This document shows positions 21,326 to 30,800 of a DNA stretch of 64,000 nt, in pieces. The notes beneath the pieces were generated by a model that worked only from the letters and a program-made list of their open reading frames with translations, ran no database searches and was not told the origin of the DNA. Made by a program: the position numbers and the translations under genes. The stretch comes from JAJFUE01 sp039683515 (lineage in GTDB: Bacteria; Sumerlaeota; Sumerlaeia; MVZB01), in contig JBDKRG010000016.1 in assembly GCA_039683515.1 (NCBI GenBank), positions 62,001 through 126,000 on the forward strand, written 5' to 3'. Positions within the stretch are counted from its first letter, which is position 1; every line of letters begins with the position of its first letter.

Positions 21326-24043
21326 ATGCCAACATCCCTCCACCTGATTGACGGCCATTCCCTGACGTTCAAGGCCTACTACGCGATCCGCGGGTTGACC
21401 GGGCCCGGCGGCATGCCCACCGGCGCCGTGTTCGGTTTCATCCGGATGCTGCTGAAGTTCCTCGACGAATACAGGCCCACCCACCTGGCGGTCGTGTTCG
21501 ACACCCCCAAGCCGACGTTCCGCCACGAGCTCTACGATCAATACAAGATGAACCGCGAGGCGCCGCCGCCGGGCTTCGACGACCAGATGCAGTGGATCGG
21601 CCGGCTGCTGGACGCAATGGGGCTGGCGGTCTACCGCATCGAGGGCTTCGAGGCCGACGACGTCATGGCGACGCTCGCCCGGCGCATCGTCGAGCAGGGG
21701 GGCGAGGCCGCCATCCTCACCGCCGACAAGGACATGCTGCAGCTCGTCCAGGACCGCGTCACGGTCCTGCGGCCGGGCATGGACGAGATCCGCCGCTGCG
21801 ATCCGGCCGCGGTCGTCGACCTGATGGGGGTGCGACCGGGGCAGGTGGCCGACTGGCTCGCGCTCGTCGGCGACAGCAGCGACAACATCCCCGGCGTCCC
21901 CGGCGTCGGCAAGAAAACCGCCTGCCAGCTGATCGATGCCTACGGGTCGCTCGAGGCGGTCCTCGCCGCCGCCGAACGGATCGAGAAGCCCAGGCTGCGC
22001 GAGGCGCTTCTGGCCAACGCCGACCAGGCGCGGCTGGCGCTCCGGCTCGCGACGCTCCGCCACGACGTGCCGCTGGACTGGACGCTCGAGTCGTGCGAGC
22101 TGCCGGCGACGCTGTTTTCGCCCGAGGCCGTGGCGATCATCCAGGAGCTCGGGTTCCAGTCGATCCTCAAGGAGCGCGGCGTCAAGCCGGTTGAGAGCGC
22201 GCCGCCGCCGAGGCCGTCCGTCCCGCTCCCCGAAGTCCGCTACGAAGTCGTTCGCGACGAGGCGGCGCTCGACCGGTGGCTCGACCGGGCCATGGCCGCG
22301 CCGTGGGTCGCGCTCGACACCGAGTCGACCTCGACGGACGTGATGGCCGCCGAGCTCGTCGGGATTTCGCTCTCCCATGCCCTCGGCGAGGCGATCTACA
22401 TCCCGGTCGGCCACATGGAGCACGTGGCGGGCGGCCCGCAGCTGCGGCTGGACGTTGTTCGCGACAAGCTCGCGCCGCTCCTGGCCGGGTTCGGCCCTCG
22501 GCTCGCCGCGCACCACGCCAAGTACGACTGGAAGCTGCTCGAGCGGGCGGGGTTCGACCCGGCGCCGGCGGCGTTCGACACGATGATCGCATCGTACGTG
22601 CTCAACCCGGACCGGCCCGGCGGCCACGGCCTCAAGGCCCTGGCGCACGACCTGTGCGGCCTGGCGATGACGCCGATCACCGAGCTGATCGGCTCGGGGC
22701 GCAAGTCGATCACGATGGCCGAGGTCGACGCCGACTCGGCGGGGGTTTACGCCGCGGCCGACGCCGACGCCACCCTGCGTCTGCGCGACTGCCTCGGCGC
22801 GGGCCTCGACGAGGAGCCCTCGCTCAAGAAACTGTTTGAAGACATTGAGATGCCGCTCATCCCGGTGTTGATCGACATGGAGCTGGGCGGGTTCAACATC
22901 GACGTGGGGGCGCTCGACGGCCTGCGCCACGACCTGAGCCGCCGGATGAGCGACCTGTGCCAGGCGATCTGGCGCGAGGCGGGCCACCCGTTCAATATCG
23001 GTTCGCCCCGGCAGGTGGCCGACGTCCTCTACGGCCAGCTCGGCCTGGCGACCGGCAAGAAGGGGAAAAACGGCTGGTCGACGGCCGAGGCCGAGCTCGA
23101 GCGGCTCGCCCCGCTCCACCCGATTCCTCAATTAATTCTTGAATTTCGCGGATACGAAAAGTTACAATCAACATACATAGACGCGTTACCGAAGATGGTT
23201 CATGCCCGAACGGGACGCATCCATACCTCATTTAATCAGACGATAGCCGCCACTGGACGCCTGACGTCAACAGAACCGAACCTGCAAAATATTCCGATCC
23301 GTACCGACTTGGGGCGTGCAATCCGGCGCGCGTTTATTGCAGACAACAGCGATCATATCCTGCTCAAGGCCGACTACTCTCAGATCGAACTCAGAATTCT
23401 GGCCCATGTCAGCGGCGACGAGCGGCTGAGGGCCGCCTACCAGGAGGGACTCGATATTCACCGCCAAACGGCGGCCCAGGTGTTCGGCGTCGACCCGACG
23501 GCTGTTACGGCCGCGATGCGCTCCCAGGCCAAGGTGATTAATTTCGGGATTATGTACGGGATGAGCCCCCACGGACTGGCGCAGCAGCTTGGGATCGGAC
23601 GCGGCGAGGCGGCCGGCTTCATCGAGCGCTACTTCCAGACCTACCCCGGGGTCAAGCGCTGGATCGCCCGCCTGCTCGAAATCGCCCGCCGCACCGGCTA
23701 CGTGGAGACCCTGATGGGCCGGCGCCGGCCGGTGCCCGACCTGACGGCCAAAAACCGGATGATCCGCGAGGCGGCCGAACGCGTCGCCGTCAACGCCCCG
23801 ATCCAGGGGACGTGCGCCGACATGATCAAGATCGCGATGCTCCAGGTGCACCGGCAGCTGCCCGGCGTCGCCCCCGGGGCGCGGATGGTCTGCCAGGTGC
23901 ACGACGAGTTGGTGTTCAGCGTGCCGCGCGAGCGGCTCGAGGCGGCGACGGGCCTCATCCGGAGGCTCATGGAGCAGGCGATCGTGCTCGACATCCCGGT
24001 CGTGGTCGACATCAGCCACGGTCCCAACTGGGCGGAGTGCTGA
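21326..24043 (+). CDS. polA: DNA polymerase I
   Basis: A 905-residue three-domain polymerase for Okazaki maturation and repair. The 5'-nuclease domain (1-~290) has the metal-site Asp clusters (GFEADDVMATLA, TADKDMLQL) and the helix-hairpin-helix GVPGVGKKTACQL. The 3'-5' exonuclease domain (~295-485) keeps its catalytic acids (ALDTES; HHAKYDWKL; YAAADADATL), so proofreading is probably active. Polymerase motifs A (KADYSQIELR), B (RSQAKVINFGIMYG) and C (QVHDELV) are intact. The first in-frame MPTSLHLIDGHS is used as the start; longer frames run through repeat sequence. Residues about 599-694 (23120-23405) are written in codons unlike the rest (TTA, ATA, AGA), a possible recombination patch. coaE follows after two bases. 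Confidence 0.96.
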   Translation: MPTSLHLIDGHSLTFKAYYAIRGLTGPGGMPTGAVFGFIRMLLKFLDEYRPTHLAVVFDTPKPTFRHELYDQYKMNREAPPPGFDDQMQWIGRLLDAMGLAVYRIEGFEADDVMATLARRIVEQGGEAAILTADKDMLQLVQDRVTVLRPGMDEIRRCDPAAVVDLMGVRPGQVADWLALVGDSSDNIPGVPGVGKKTACQLIDAYGSLEAVLAAAERIEKPRLREALLANADQARLALRLATLRHDVPLDWTLESCELPATLFSPEAVAIIQELGFQSILKERGVKPVESAPPPRPSVPLPEVRYEVVRDEAALDRWLDRAMAAPWVALDTESTSTDVMAAELVGISLSHALGEAIYIPVGHMEHVAGGPQLRLDVVRDKLAPLLAGFGPRLAAHHAKYDWKLLERAGFDPAPAAFDTMIASYVLNPDRPGGHGLKALAHDLCGLAMTPITELIGSGRKSITMAEVDADSAGVYAAADADATLRLRDCLGAGLDEEPSLKKLFEDIEMPLIPVLIDMELGGFNIDVGALDGLRHDLSRRMSDLCQAIWREAGHPFNIGSPRQVADVLYGQLGLATGKKGKNGWSTAEAELERLAPLHPIPQLILEFRGYEKLQSTYIDALPKMVHARTGRIHTSFNQTIAATGRLTSTEPNLQNIPIRTDLGRAIRRAFIADNSDHILLKADYSQIELRILAHVSGDERLRAAYQEGLDIHRQTAAQVFGVDPTAVTAAMRSQAKVINFGIMYGMSPHGLAQQLGIGRGEAAGFIERYFQTYPGVKRWIARLLEIARRTGYVETLMGRRRPVPDLTAKNRMIREAAERVAVNAPIQGTCADMIKIAMLQVHRQLPGVAPGARMVCQVHDELVFSVPRERLEAATGLIRRLMEQAIVLDIPVVVDISHGPNWAEC

Positions 24044-24045
24044 CG

Positions 24046-24654
24046 ATGACTTACAAGCTCGGCCTCACCGGGACGTTTGGCTGCGGCAAGTCGACGGTTG
24101 CCGCCATCCTGCACGAGCACTACGGGGCGGCCGTGATCGACGCCGACGAACTGGCCCGCCGCGCGGTTGAGCCCGGGTCGCCGGCCCTCGACGAGATTCG
24201 CCGCCAGTTCGGCGACGAATACCTCGACGGCGACGGCGGGCTGAGGCGCCGCGAGCTCGCCCGGCTGGTCTTCGGCGACCGGGAGGCCAAGGCCCGGCTC
24301 GAGGCGATCATCCACCCGTTCGTCATCGCCGAGACCCGGCGCTTCATCCACGTGTGGGACACCCGGCCGATGATCGTGCTCGATGTGCCGCTCCTGTTCG
24401 AGACCGGGATGGAGGCGATGGCCGACTCGGTGGCCGTCGTGAGGATTGACGAGCGCAGCCGCTACCGGCGGCTTCGCGCCAACGGATTCAGCGAGGAGGA
24501 AGTGACGCGCCGCCTCGGCATGCAGTGGCCGCAGGCCCGCAAGCTCGCCCTCGCCGACCACGTGATCGATAATTCGGGCTCCCTCGCGGAGACCCAGCAT
24601 CAAGTCGACGATTTGATCAAGAAGCTCAAAGGAGTCATACCGCTACCACGATGA
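24046..24654 (+). CDS. coaE: Dephospho-CoA kinase
   Basis: A 202-residue kinase catalysing the last step of coenzyme A synthesis (ATP plus dephospho-CoA). The P-loop is GTFGCGKST (residues 8-16). CoaE motifs VIDADELARRAVEPG (about 31-45), HPFVIAE and VLDVPLLFETGM (substrate-binding DVPLLFE) are present. The length is normal for the family. It starts two bases after polA and its stop overlaps the rho start (ATGA), so polA-coaE-rho should be one transcript with coupled translation of coaE and rho. Confidence 0.95.
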   Translation: MTYKLGLTGTFGCGKSTVAAILHEHYGAAVIDADELARRAVEPGSPALDEIRRQFGDEYLDGDGGLRRRELARLVFGDREAKARLEAIIHPFVIAETRRFIHVWDTRPMIVLDVPLLFETGMEAMADSVAVVRIDERSRYRRLRANGFSEEEVTRRLGMQWPQARKLALADHVIDNSGSLAETQHQVDDLIKKLKGVIPLPR

Positions 24655-26324
24655 ACCCCAAGAACGACAACGAACCGCGCGAGGAAGCCCAGAGCGAGGC
24701 GCCCAAGCGCCGCGGCCGCCCGCGCAAGAGCGTGATCGGCCCGCGCCCGGAACTGGTCGAGGAAATGCGCCAGCGCACCCAGCAGCTCGCCAGCCAGGCC
24801 GAGAAGACCGCCGGCGAACGCGCCGCCGCCGAGCGCGCCGCCGCCGAGCGCATCCGCGAGGACCTGGAGGCCGCCAAGGCCGCCCGCAACCGCGGTTCCT
24901 CATTCTCCGAGATGAACGACCCGACGGCCCGCGAGGCGCGCCCGTACACCCAGCGGCGCGCCGAGCGCCGACCCGAGCCGCCCGCCCCATCGGCCCCATC
25001 GGCCGAAGAGAAGCCCGCGGCCACCGAGGAGAAGCCCGCCTCGAGCAACGGCTCCTCTACCGTCGCCGAAGGCGGCATGGACATCGATGCGCTCAAGCAC
25101 ATGCACATCGGCGAGCTCTATGACATCGCCCGTGGCCTCGGCATCGAGAATTTCAGCTCGCTGCGCAAGCAGGACCTCATCTTCAAGATCCTGCAGATGA
25201 ACGCCGAGAAGGAAGGCGGCCTCTACGGCGCCGGCGTCCTGGAGATCCTCCCCGACGGCTTCGGCTTCCTGCGCTCGAGCGACTACAACTACCTGCCCGG
25301 CCCCGACGACATCTACGTCTCGCCGAGCCAGATCCGCCGCTTCAACCTGCGCAAGGGCGACACGATCACCGGCCACATGCGCCCGCCCAAGGACGGCGAG
25401 CGTTATTTCGCGCTGCTCAAGGTCGACACGATCAACTTCGAGTCGCCCGACCGGGCCAAGGACGTGATCCTGTTCGAGAACCTGACGCCGCTGTATCCCG
25501 AGGAGCGCATGCAACTCGAGACGACCGGCGACAACTTCACGGCGCGTGTCATGGACCTGATGACCCCGCTCGGCAAGGGCCAGCGCTCGCTGATCGTCGC
25601 CCCGCCGCGCACCGGCAAGACGATGATCCTCCAGAACATCGCCAACGGCCTGACGACGAATCACCCGGAGATCTACCTGATCGTCCTGCTCATCGACGAG
25701 CGCCCCGAGGAAGTCACCGACATGGAACGCACGGTCGACGGCGAAGTCGTGAGCTCGACGTTCGATGAGCCGGCTGAGCGTCATACCCAGGTCGCGGAGA
25801 TGGTCCTCGAGAAGGCCAAGCGCCTCGTCGAGCGCAAGCGCGACGTCGTGATCCTGCTGGACTCGATCACGCGCCTGGCCCGCGCCTACAACACCGTCGC
25901 GCCGCCGTCGGGCAAGATCCTGTCGGGCGGCATCGACTCCAACGCGCTGCACAAGCCCAAGCGGTTCTTCGGCGCGGCGCGCAACATCGAAGAAGGCGGA
26001 AGCCTGACGATCATCGCCACGGCGCTTATCGACACCGGCAGCCGCATGGACGACGTGATCTTCGAGGAGTTCAAGGGCACGGGCAACATGGAAGTGCACC
26101 TCGACCGCAAGATGGTCGACCGGCGCGTCTTCCCGGCCATCGACATCAACCGCTCCGGCACCCGCAAGGAGGAACTCCTGCTTCACCCGACGTCGCTGCA
26201 GAGGGTGTGGCTGCTGCGCAAGGTCCTCAACGAGCTCAACACGGTCGAGGCGATGGAGTTCCTGCTCGAGCGCCTGCGCAAGAGCGAGAACAACAAGCAG
26301 TTCCTGGAGACGATGAACCAGTAA
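24651..26324 (+). CDS. rho: Transcription termination factor Rho
   Basis: A 557-residue hexameric RNA helicase. A charged, Ala/Glu/Arg-rich N-terminal extension of about 145 residues precedes the standard protein, a feature of high-GC and PVC-type Rho proteins that is thought to add RNA contacts. Then come the Rho_N domain (DALKHMHIGELYDIARGLGIENFSSLRKQDLI), the RNA-binding domain (ILPDGFGFLRS...GPDDIYVSPSQIRRF) and the ATPase with Walker A APPRTGKT (about 318-325). Walker B VVILLDSITRLARAYN and the R-loop region follow. The Q-loop region SGGIDSNALHKPKRFFGAARN is intact. It overlaps coaE by four bases and ends before an intrinsic terminator. Confidence 0.97.
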   Translation: MNPKNDNEPREEAQSEAPKRRGRPRKSVIGPRPELVEEMRQRTQQLASQAEKTAGERAAAERAAAERIREDLEAAKAARNRGSSFSEMNDPTAREARPYTQRRAERRPEPPAPSAPSAEEKPAATEEKPASSNGSSTVAEGGMDIDALKHMHIGELYDIARGLGIENFSSLRKQDLIFKILQMNAEKEGGLYGAGVLEILPDGFGFLRSSDYNYLPGPDDIYVSPSQIRRFNLRKGDTITGHMRPPKDGERYFALLKVDTINFESPDRAKDVILFENLTPLYPEERMQLETTGDNFTARVMDLMTPLGKGQRSLIVAPPRTGKTMILQNIANGLTTNHPEIYLIVLLIDERPEEVTDMERTVDGEVVSSTFDEPAERHTQVAEMVLEKAKRLVERKRDVVILLDSITRLARAYNTVAPPSGKILSGGIDSNALHKPKRFFGAARNIEEGGSLTIIATALIDTGSRMDDVIFEEFKGTGNMEVHLDRKMVDRRVFPAIDINRSGTRKEELLLHPTSLQRVWLLRKVLNELNTVEAMEFLLERLRKSENNKQFLETMNQ

Positions 26325-26362
26325 CGGCAGGTCGCTTCGGCTCGAAGCGACATCAGAATCCG

Positions 26363-26394
26363 AAGGCCGGCTTCCCCGGAGGCCGGCTTTTGGT
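26363..26394 (+). terminator. Intrinsic terminator after rho
   Basis: AAGGCCGGC (26363-26371) pairs with GCCGGCTTT (26382-26390; one G-U), loop of ten bases, followed by a short T run. It ends the polA-coaE-rho transcript. Confidence 0.75.
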
Positions 26395-26477
26395 TGCCGT
26401 TTTGAGCTTTATTCTGCTTGGAAATGGGTTATAGTACTGTGTTCGATGTGTGAACACGCGCGATGGAGGCGTCAAGT

Positions 26478-27599
26478 ATGCGAATTCTGATTCTGAACGG
26501 ACCGAACCTGAACCTGCTGGGCCAGCGCGAGCGCTCGCTGTACGGCAGCCAGACGCTCGGCGAACTCGAGCAATCGCTGCGGCGGCAGGGCCAGTCGCTC
26601 GGCATCGAGATCGAGTGCTACCAGAGCAATCTCGAGGGCTACCTGATCGACGCCCTTCAGCGCGCGCGCAATCGGTGCCAGGGCGTCGTGTTCAATCCGG
26701 GCGGCTACACGCACACCTCGGTGGCGCTGCGCGACGCCATCGCCGCCATCGACATCCCGGTCATCGAAGTCCACATGACCAACATCCACGGCCGCGAGGA
26801 TTTCCGCCGCGTGTCGCTGACGGCGGGGGCCTGCGTCGGCCAGATCAGCGGGCTTGGGTTCCTGAGCTACGAGATGGCGCTCAACGCCCTCGTGCGCATG
26901 ATCAAGTCGGCGCCGGCCCAGCCCCAAGCCCAGGCCCAGCCCGCGCAGGTCCAGGTGCGGCCGGACCGCGAGCGCGTCGAGGCACGCCCCGAAGGACGTC
27001 CGGAAGGCCGTCCAGCCGAGGCCCGCGAACAGCGCGAAGGCTTCGAGGGGGGTGAGCGCGGCGAGGAAGGCCGCGAAGGCAAACGCCGCCGCCGTGGCCG
27101 CCGCGGTGGCCGTGGCCGTCGCCGCGAGGGCGGACCGATGGAGGAAGGCGGCGCCCCGCGCGAGGAAGAACAGCGCCGCGAGCAGGAACTCCCGGACGCC
27201 AGCGAGCGTTACGCGAACCTGAAGGGCGTGACCGTGCGGCGCGGCGTCGACGTCCTCGCCCAGGATGAAACCCCCGAGCCGGCCAAGACCGGCGTCGTGA
27301 CGTTCGAGGATGCCCCGAAGCCCGAGCCGGCGCACGAGGTCGTCGCGGCGGTTCAGGTCCCGTCGCGGCCGGCGGCCCCGTCCAAGCCGGCCCCCGAGCC
27401 GCCCAAGCACGAAGCGCCCGCTCCCGCGCCGGCCAAGGCCGAGGCGCCCTCGGCTCCGGCTGCCGCCGAGGCGGAAGCCCGTCCGCGCAAGAGCCGCACG
27501 CGCAAGACGACGATCGTCCGCAAGACCACGCCGCCGAAAAAGCGGGCGTCGACGGCCAAGCGCTCTCCCGCGGAGCACAGCGAGGAAGAAGACGACTAA
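26478..27599 (+). CDS. aroQ: Type II 3-dehydroquinate dehydratase with ~225-residue disordered tail
   Basis: The first ~145 residues are a full type II dehydroquinase of the shikimate pathway: ILNGPNLNLLGQRE (catalytic loop), YQSNLEGYLIDAL, FNPGGYTHTSVALRDA, and VIEVHMTNIHGREDFRR with the active-site His. The enzyme normally ends here. This one continues for another ~225 residues: a Glu/Arg/Gly block with KRRRRGRRGGRGRRRE (RGG-like, probably nucleic-acid binding), an acidic stretch, then Pro/Ala/Lys-rich sequence and a KSRTRKTT...KKRAST tail. Such tails resemble those of RNase E or nucleoid proteins rather than metabolic enzymes. The start at 26478 has GGAGG eight bases upstream; the ATG at 26463 lies before it. 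A strong terminator follows. Confidence 0.9.
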   Translation: MRILILNGPNLNLLGQRERSLYGSQTLGELEQSLRRQGQSLGIEIECYQSNLEGYLIDALQRARNRCQGVVFNPGGYTHTSVALRDAIAAIDIPVIEVHMTNIHGREDFRRVSLTAGACVGQISGLGFLSYEMALNALVRMIKSAPAQPQAQAQPAQVQVRPDRERVEARPEGRPEGRPAEAREQREGFEGGERGEEGREGKRRRRGRRGGRGRRREGGPMEEGGAPREEEQRREQELPDASERYANLKGVTVRRGVDVLAQDETPEPAKTGVVTFEDAPKPEPAHEVVAAVQVPSRPAAPSKPAPEPPKHEAPAPAPAKAEAPSAPAAAEAEARPRKSRTRKTTIVRKTTPPKKRASTAKRSPAEHSEEEDD

Positions 27600-27622
27600 G
27601 CGAACCGGGCAAATAGCATCGT

Positions 27623-27666
27623 GGGACCCATGGGACCGAGCAGGCCCATGGGTCCTTTTTCTTTTT
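27623..27666 (+). terminator. Intrinsic terminator after aroQ
   Basis: GGGACCCATGGGACC (from 27623) and GGCCCATGGGTCC (to 27655) form a long stem followed by TTTTTCTTTTT (27656-27666). The stem belongs to the GGGACCCATAGG repeat type also seen at 33486-33532. Confidence 0.88.
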
Positions 27667-27837
27667 GGGGGCGCCCCGCCGCTCGCCGCCGCGCGGCTGA
27701 CGCATCAATTTGTCGGCCCATGAAATCGGCGGTAAAATTCATCAAACTTCGGTCATCGGGATCCAGTCATCTCATTGACCAAATCGGTCGATGAACACTA
27801 TCCTGAAACAATCCTGAATCTGGCGGAGGTTACTGCC

Positions 27838-30800
27838 GTGAAGCGTGGCGTCATTTCGGTCGCTGCGATGTTGCTGTTGGTTTTGGTGCTCGGCTCATGC
27901 ACACAGGGGGCCGGCCATGAGGAATCGCTCTCGGTGACGGGCGTCGTCCCGCCTCCGGGGGAGAAGATCAACGGGCGGCTGACGGTTGTCTTCAACCAGC
28001 CGATCCGGCAGGACGGGGCGACGACCAGCCCGCTGGTCTTTACGCCGCCCATCGCGGGCGAATACGAAGTCGGCCCGAACTACATCAACTTCAAGCAGTC
28101 GGAGCCGGTGACGGCCAGGCTGATCGAGTGCCGGGTGCACGAATCGATCCGGCCGGCGCGGGCGACGGCCTCGGTGGCGGCGACCACCTTCACGCTGACG
28201 AATTTCAATTTCGAGGCCGACGCGTTCTGGCCGCTCGACCGGGCGACGACGTCGACCGTCTACGGCCTGCAGTTCACCGCGCCGGTCAAGGCGGAGGCGG
28301 TCGGGGATCGCCTCGCGCTCGCGCTTCCCGACGGCAGGGCCGTGGGGTTCAAGGTCTTCCCCGGCAACCAGGCCTCGACCGTGCGGGTGCTGACCGAGCC
28401 GACCACCGCGCCGGTCACGCTCACGGTGGCGGCCGGCGTCCCCGAGGAGAAAGGCCGGTTCGTGACGCGGCATGAGTCCGTCTTCAAGGTCGAGCCCGAA
28501 AGGAAAAAAGGCGTCGAGCCGCTGAAGGTTTATTACGCGAGCTGGGAAAACGTCGAGCGCGACCGGCAACGGCTTTATCTGTACTTCAGCAAGAATGTGA
28601 CCGCCGACGCGATCGCCGCCAGGCTGGCGCTGACGGACGTGTCGACGACGGTGACGCGGCGCCTGCCGTTCAAGGTGGCCCGGGCCGAGGACCACCAGGT
28701 CACCATCGAGCTGGCCGCCCCCGACCCGACCGACATCAAGGTCCACCTCGAGCTGCCGGCCGGGACCGAAGCCGAGGACAAGACCACTCTGCCGGCGCCG
28801 TGGAAAACCGACCTGGCGCACCGCATTCAGTTGGAGCACGAATACAGCAACTGGGATAACGACGACAAGGGCCTGGCGCTGAGGCTCAGCTACAACCAGG
28901 CGCTCAAGCTGGACGAGGTCAAGACCCGCCTGACGATCCGTCCGACGGTCGCCAACATGACGATCGACCAGGATTCGTCCAACCAGATCTCGATCCGCGG
29001 CGATTTCGCCACGAACACGCCCTACCAGGTCGTGCTCGCGCCGGGGATCACCTTCGCCGGCTGGGTGAAGCTCAAGACGGCGCTGCCGGTCGTCGTCACC
29101 AGCCCCGAGAAGCTGCCGACCTACCTGGGGTTTTCCGACAGCGAGCGTTATTACTTCCCGCGCCGGTTCGGCAACGCCGTGCCGGTCAAGACGCGCGGCA
29201 TCAAGGAAGTGAGCGCGCGGCTCTACAAGATGTTCCCGAACAACATCGCCGTGGGCATCAGCGACCTGGCTCAGAACGACACCCTTGACATGCTCGACTG
29301 GAGCGAGCAGGTCGGGCAGGCCAGGATTGCGATCGCGGGCCGGATGAACCAGCTCATCACGACGCCGGTCCGGATGGACGTGCTGACGACCGCGCCGGTC
29401 AAGGGTGTCTACGTGCTCGCGGTCGGCGCCGAAGGCAACGAGATCCGGCGCATCGTCCTCATGACCGACATGGGCGCGCTTGCACACTGGCAGGGGAGCG
29501 AGGCGGCCGTGTTCGTGCACAACCTGTTCACGCTGGCGCCGGTCGCGTCGGCGCGCGTGCAGGTCTACTCGAAGAAGAACCAGCTGCTGGGCGAGACCCG
29601 CACCGACGCGCAGGGGATCGCGCGCCTGGGCGGGTTCGGCGCGACCCGGGGCAACCCGGCCGTGGCGGTGATCAGCAGCGGCAAGGACTACACGTTCGTG
29701 GCGCTCGACCGGCGCGAGGAAACCCCGCCGGCGATGAGCGCGGTGCAGCTGAGCTACAACGCCAAGGCCTACGACGGGTTCGTCTACGCGGATCGCGATT
29801 TGTATCGCCCGGGCGAGACGGTGCACCTGCGCTGGATCGTGCGCAAGAATTATGGCGACGCGCTGACGAGCGCCCCCCTCGTCCTGAACATCACGGCCCC
29901 CAACGGCCGCACGGCGCTCAAGAAGACCGTCGCGCTCTCGAGCCTCGGGACCGCCGGCCTCGATTTCGCCACGCTCGACTCGTATGCGACGGGCCGCTAC
30001 AGCGCCTCGCTGACCGTCCCCGGCAGCGAAAACGCCATCGGCAGCTACGGCTTCCAGCTCGAGGAATTCGTCCCGCTGCGCATGAAGACCGAGGTGACGC
30101 CGCCGGCGGCGCCGTGGGTCGAGACGGGCGGCGAATACACGATGCAGGTCCGCGGCCGGCACCTGACGGGCCTGCCCGCGCAGGACCGCACGGCGCAGGC
30201 GCGGATCAGCTTCCGCTCCGGCTACGAGTTCAAGGACTGGCCCGGCTACGAGTTCGGCAACGACGTCGTCAAGCAGATCGACACGCTCGAGCTGGGCGAG
30301 GAGACGACCGATGCCGACGGCGTGGCGACGTTCAGGTTCAAGGCGCCGTCGGCGGCCGAGGCGACCGAGCCGCTCATCGCGCACATCGTCGGCTACGTCT
30401 ACGAGCTTGGCGGCCGGGCGGTGCGCGGGTCGGTCGATACGGCCTACTTCCCGTCGCCGATCTGCCTGGGCGTGAAGGTCGGCGGCGACGATGCGAATGA
30501 CGCGGTGATCAACGTTGCGGCGGTCGCGCCCGACGGCAAGCCGGCCGACCTGGACAAAGTCCAGGTGACGCTCGAGCGCGAAACTTATGATTACTACGTG
30601 CGGCGGCTCTATTCGCATTACCAGCCGTCGTGGTCGAACCGCTTCGAGAAGGTGCAGAGCGACGACGTCACGCTCTCGAACGGGCTCGGCAGGCTTTCGC
30701 TCAACCTGAAGCATTACGGCTTCTACCGCGTGCGTGTGTCCTCGCCCAAGACGCGGCAGTTCAGCACGATCTCGTTCTACGCGTGGGGGGGCAAGCCGCA

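Noticed and set aside
17185..21372. Very long minus-strand open frame across the secretin gene
   Set aside because: Shadow of the high-GC coding strand; the plus-strand protein has a signal peptide, TPRs and secretin motifs, while the minus frame has none.
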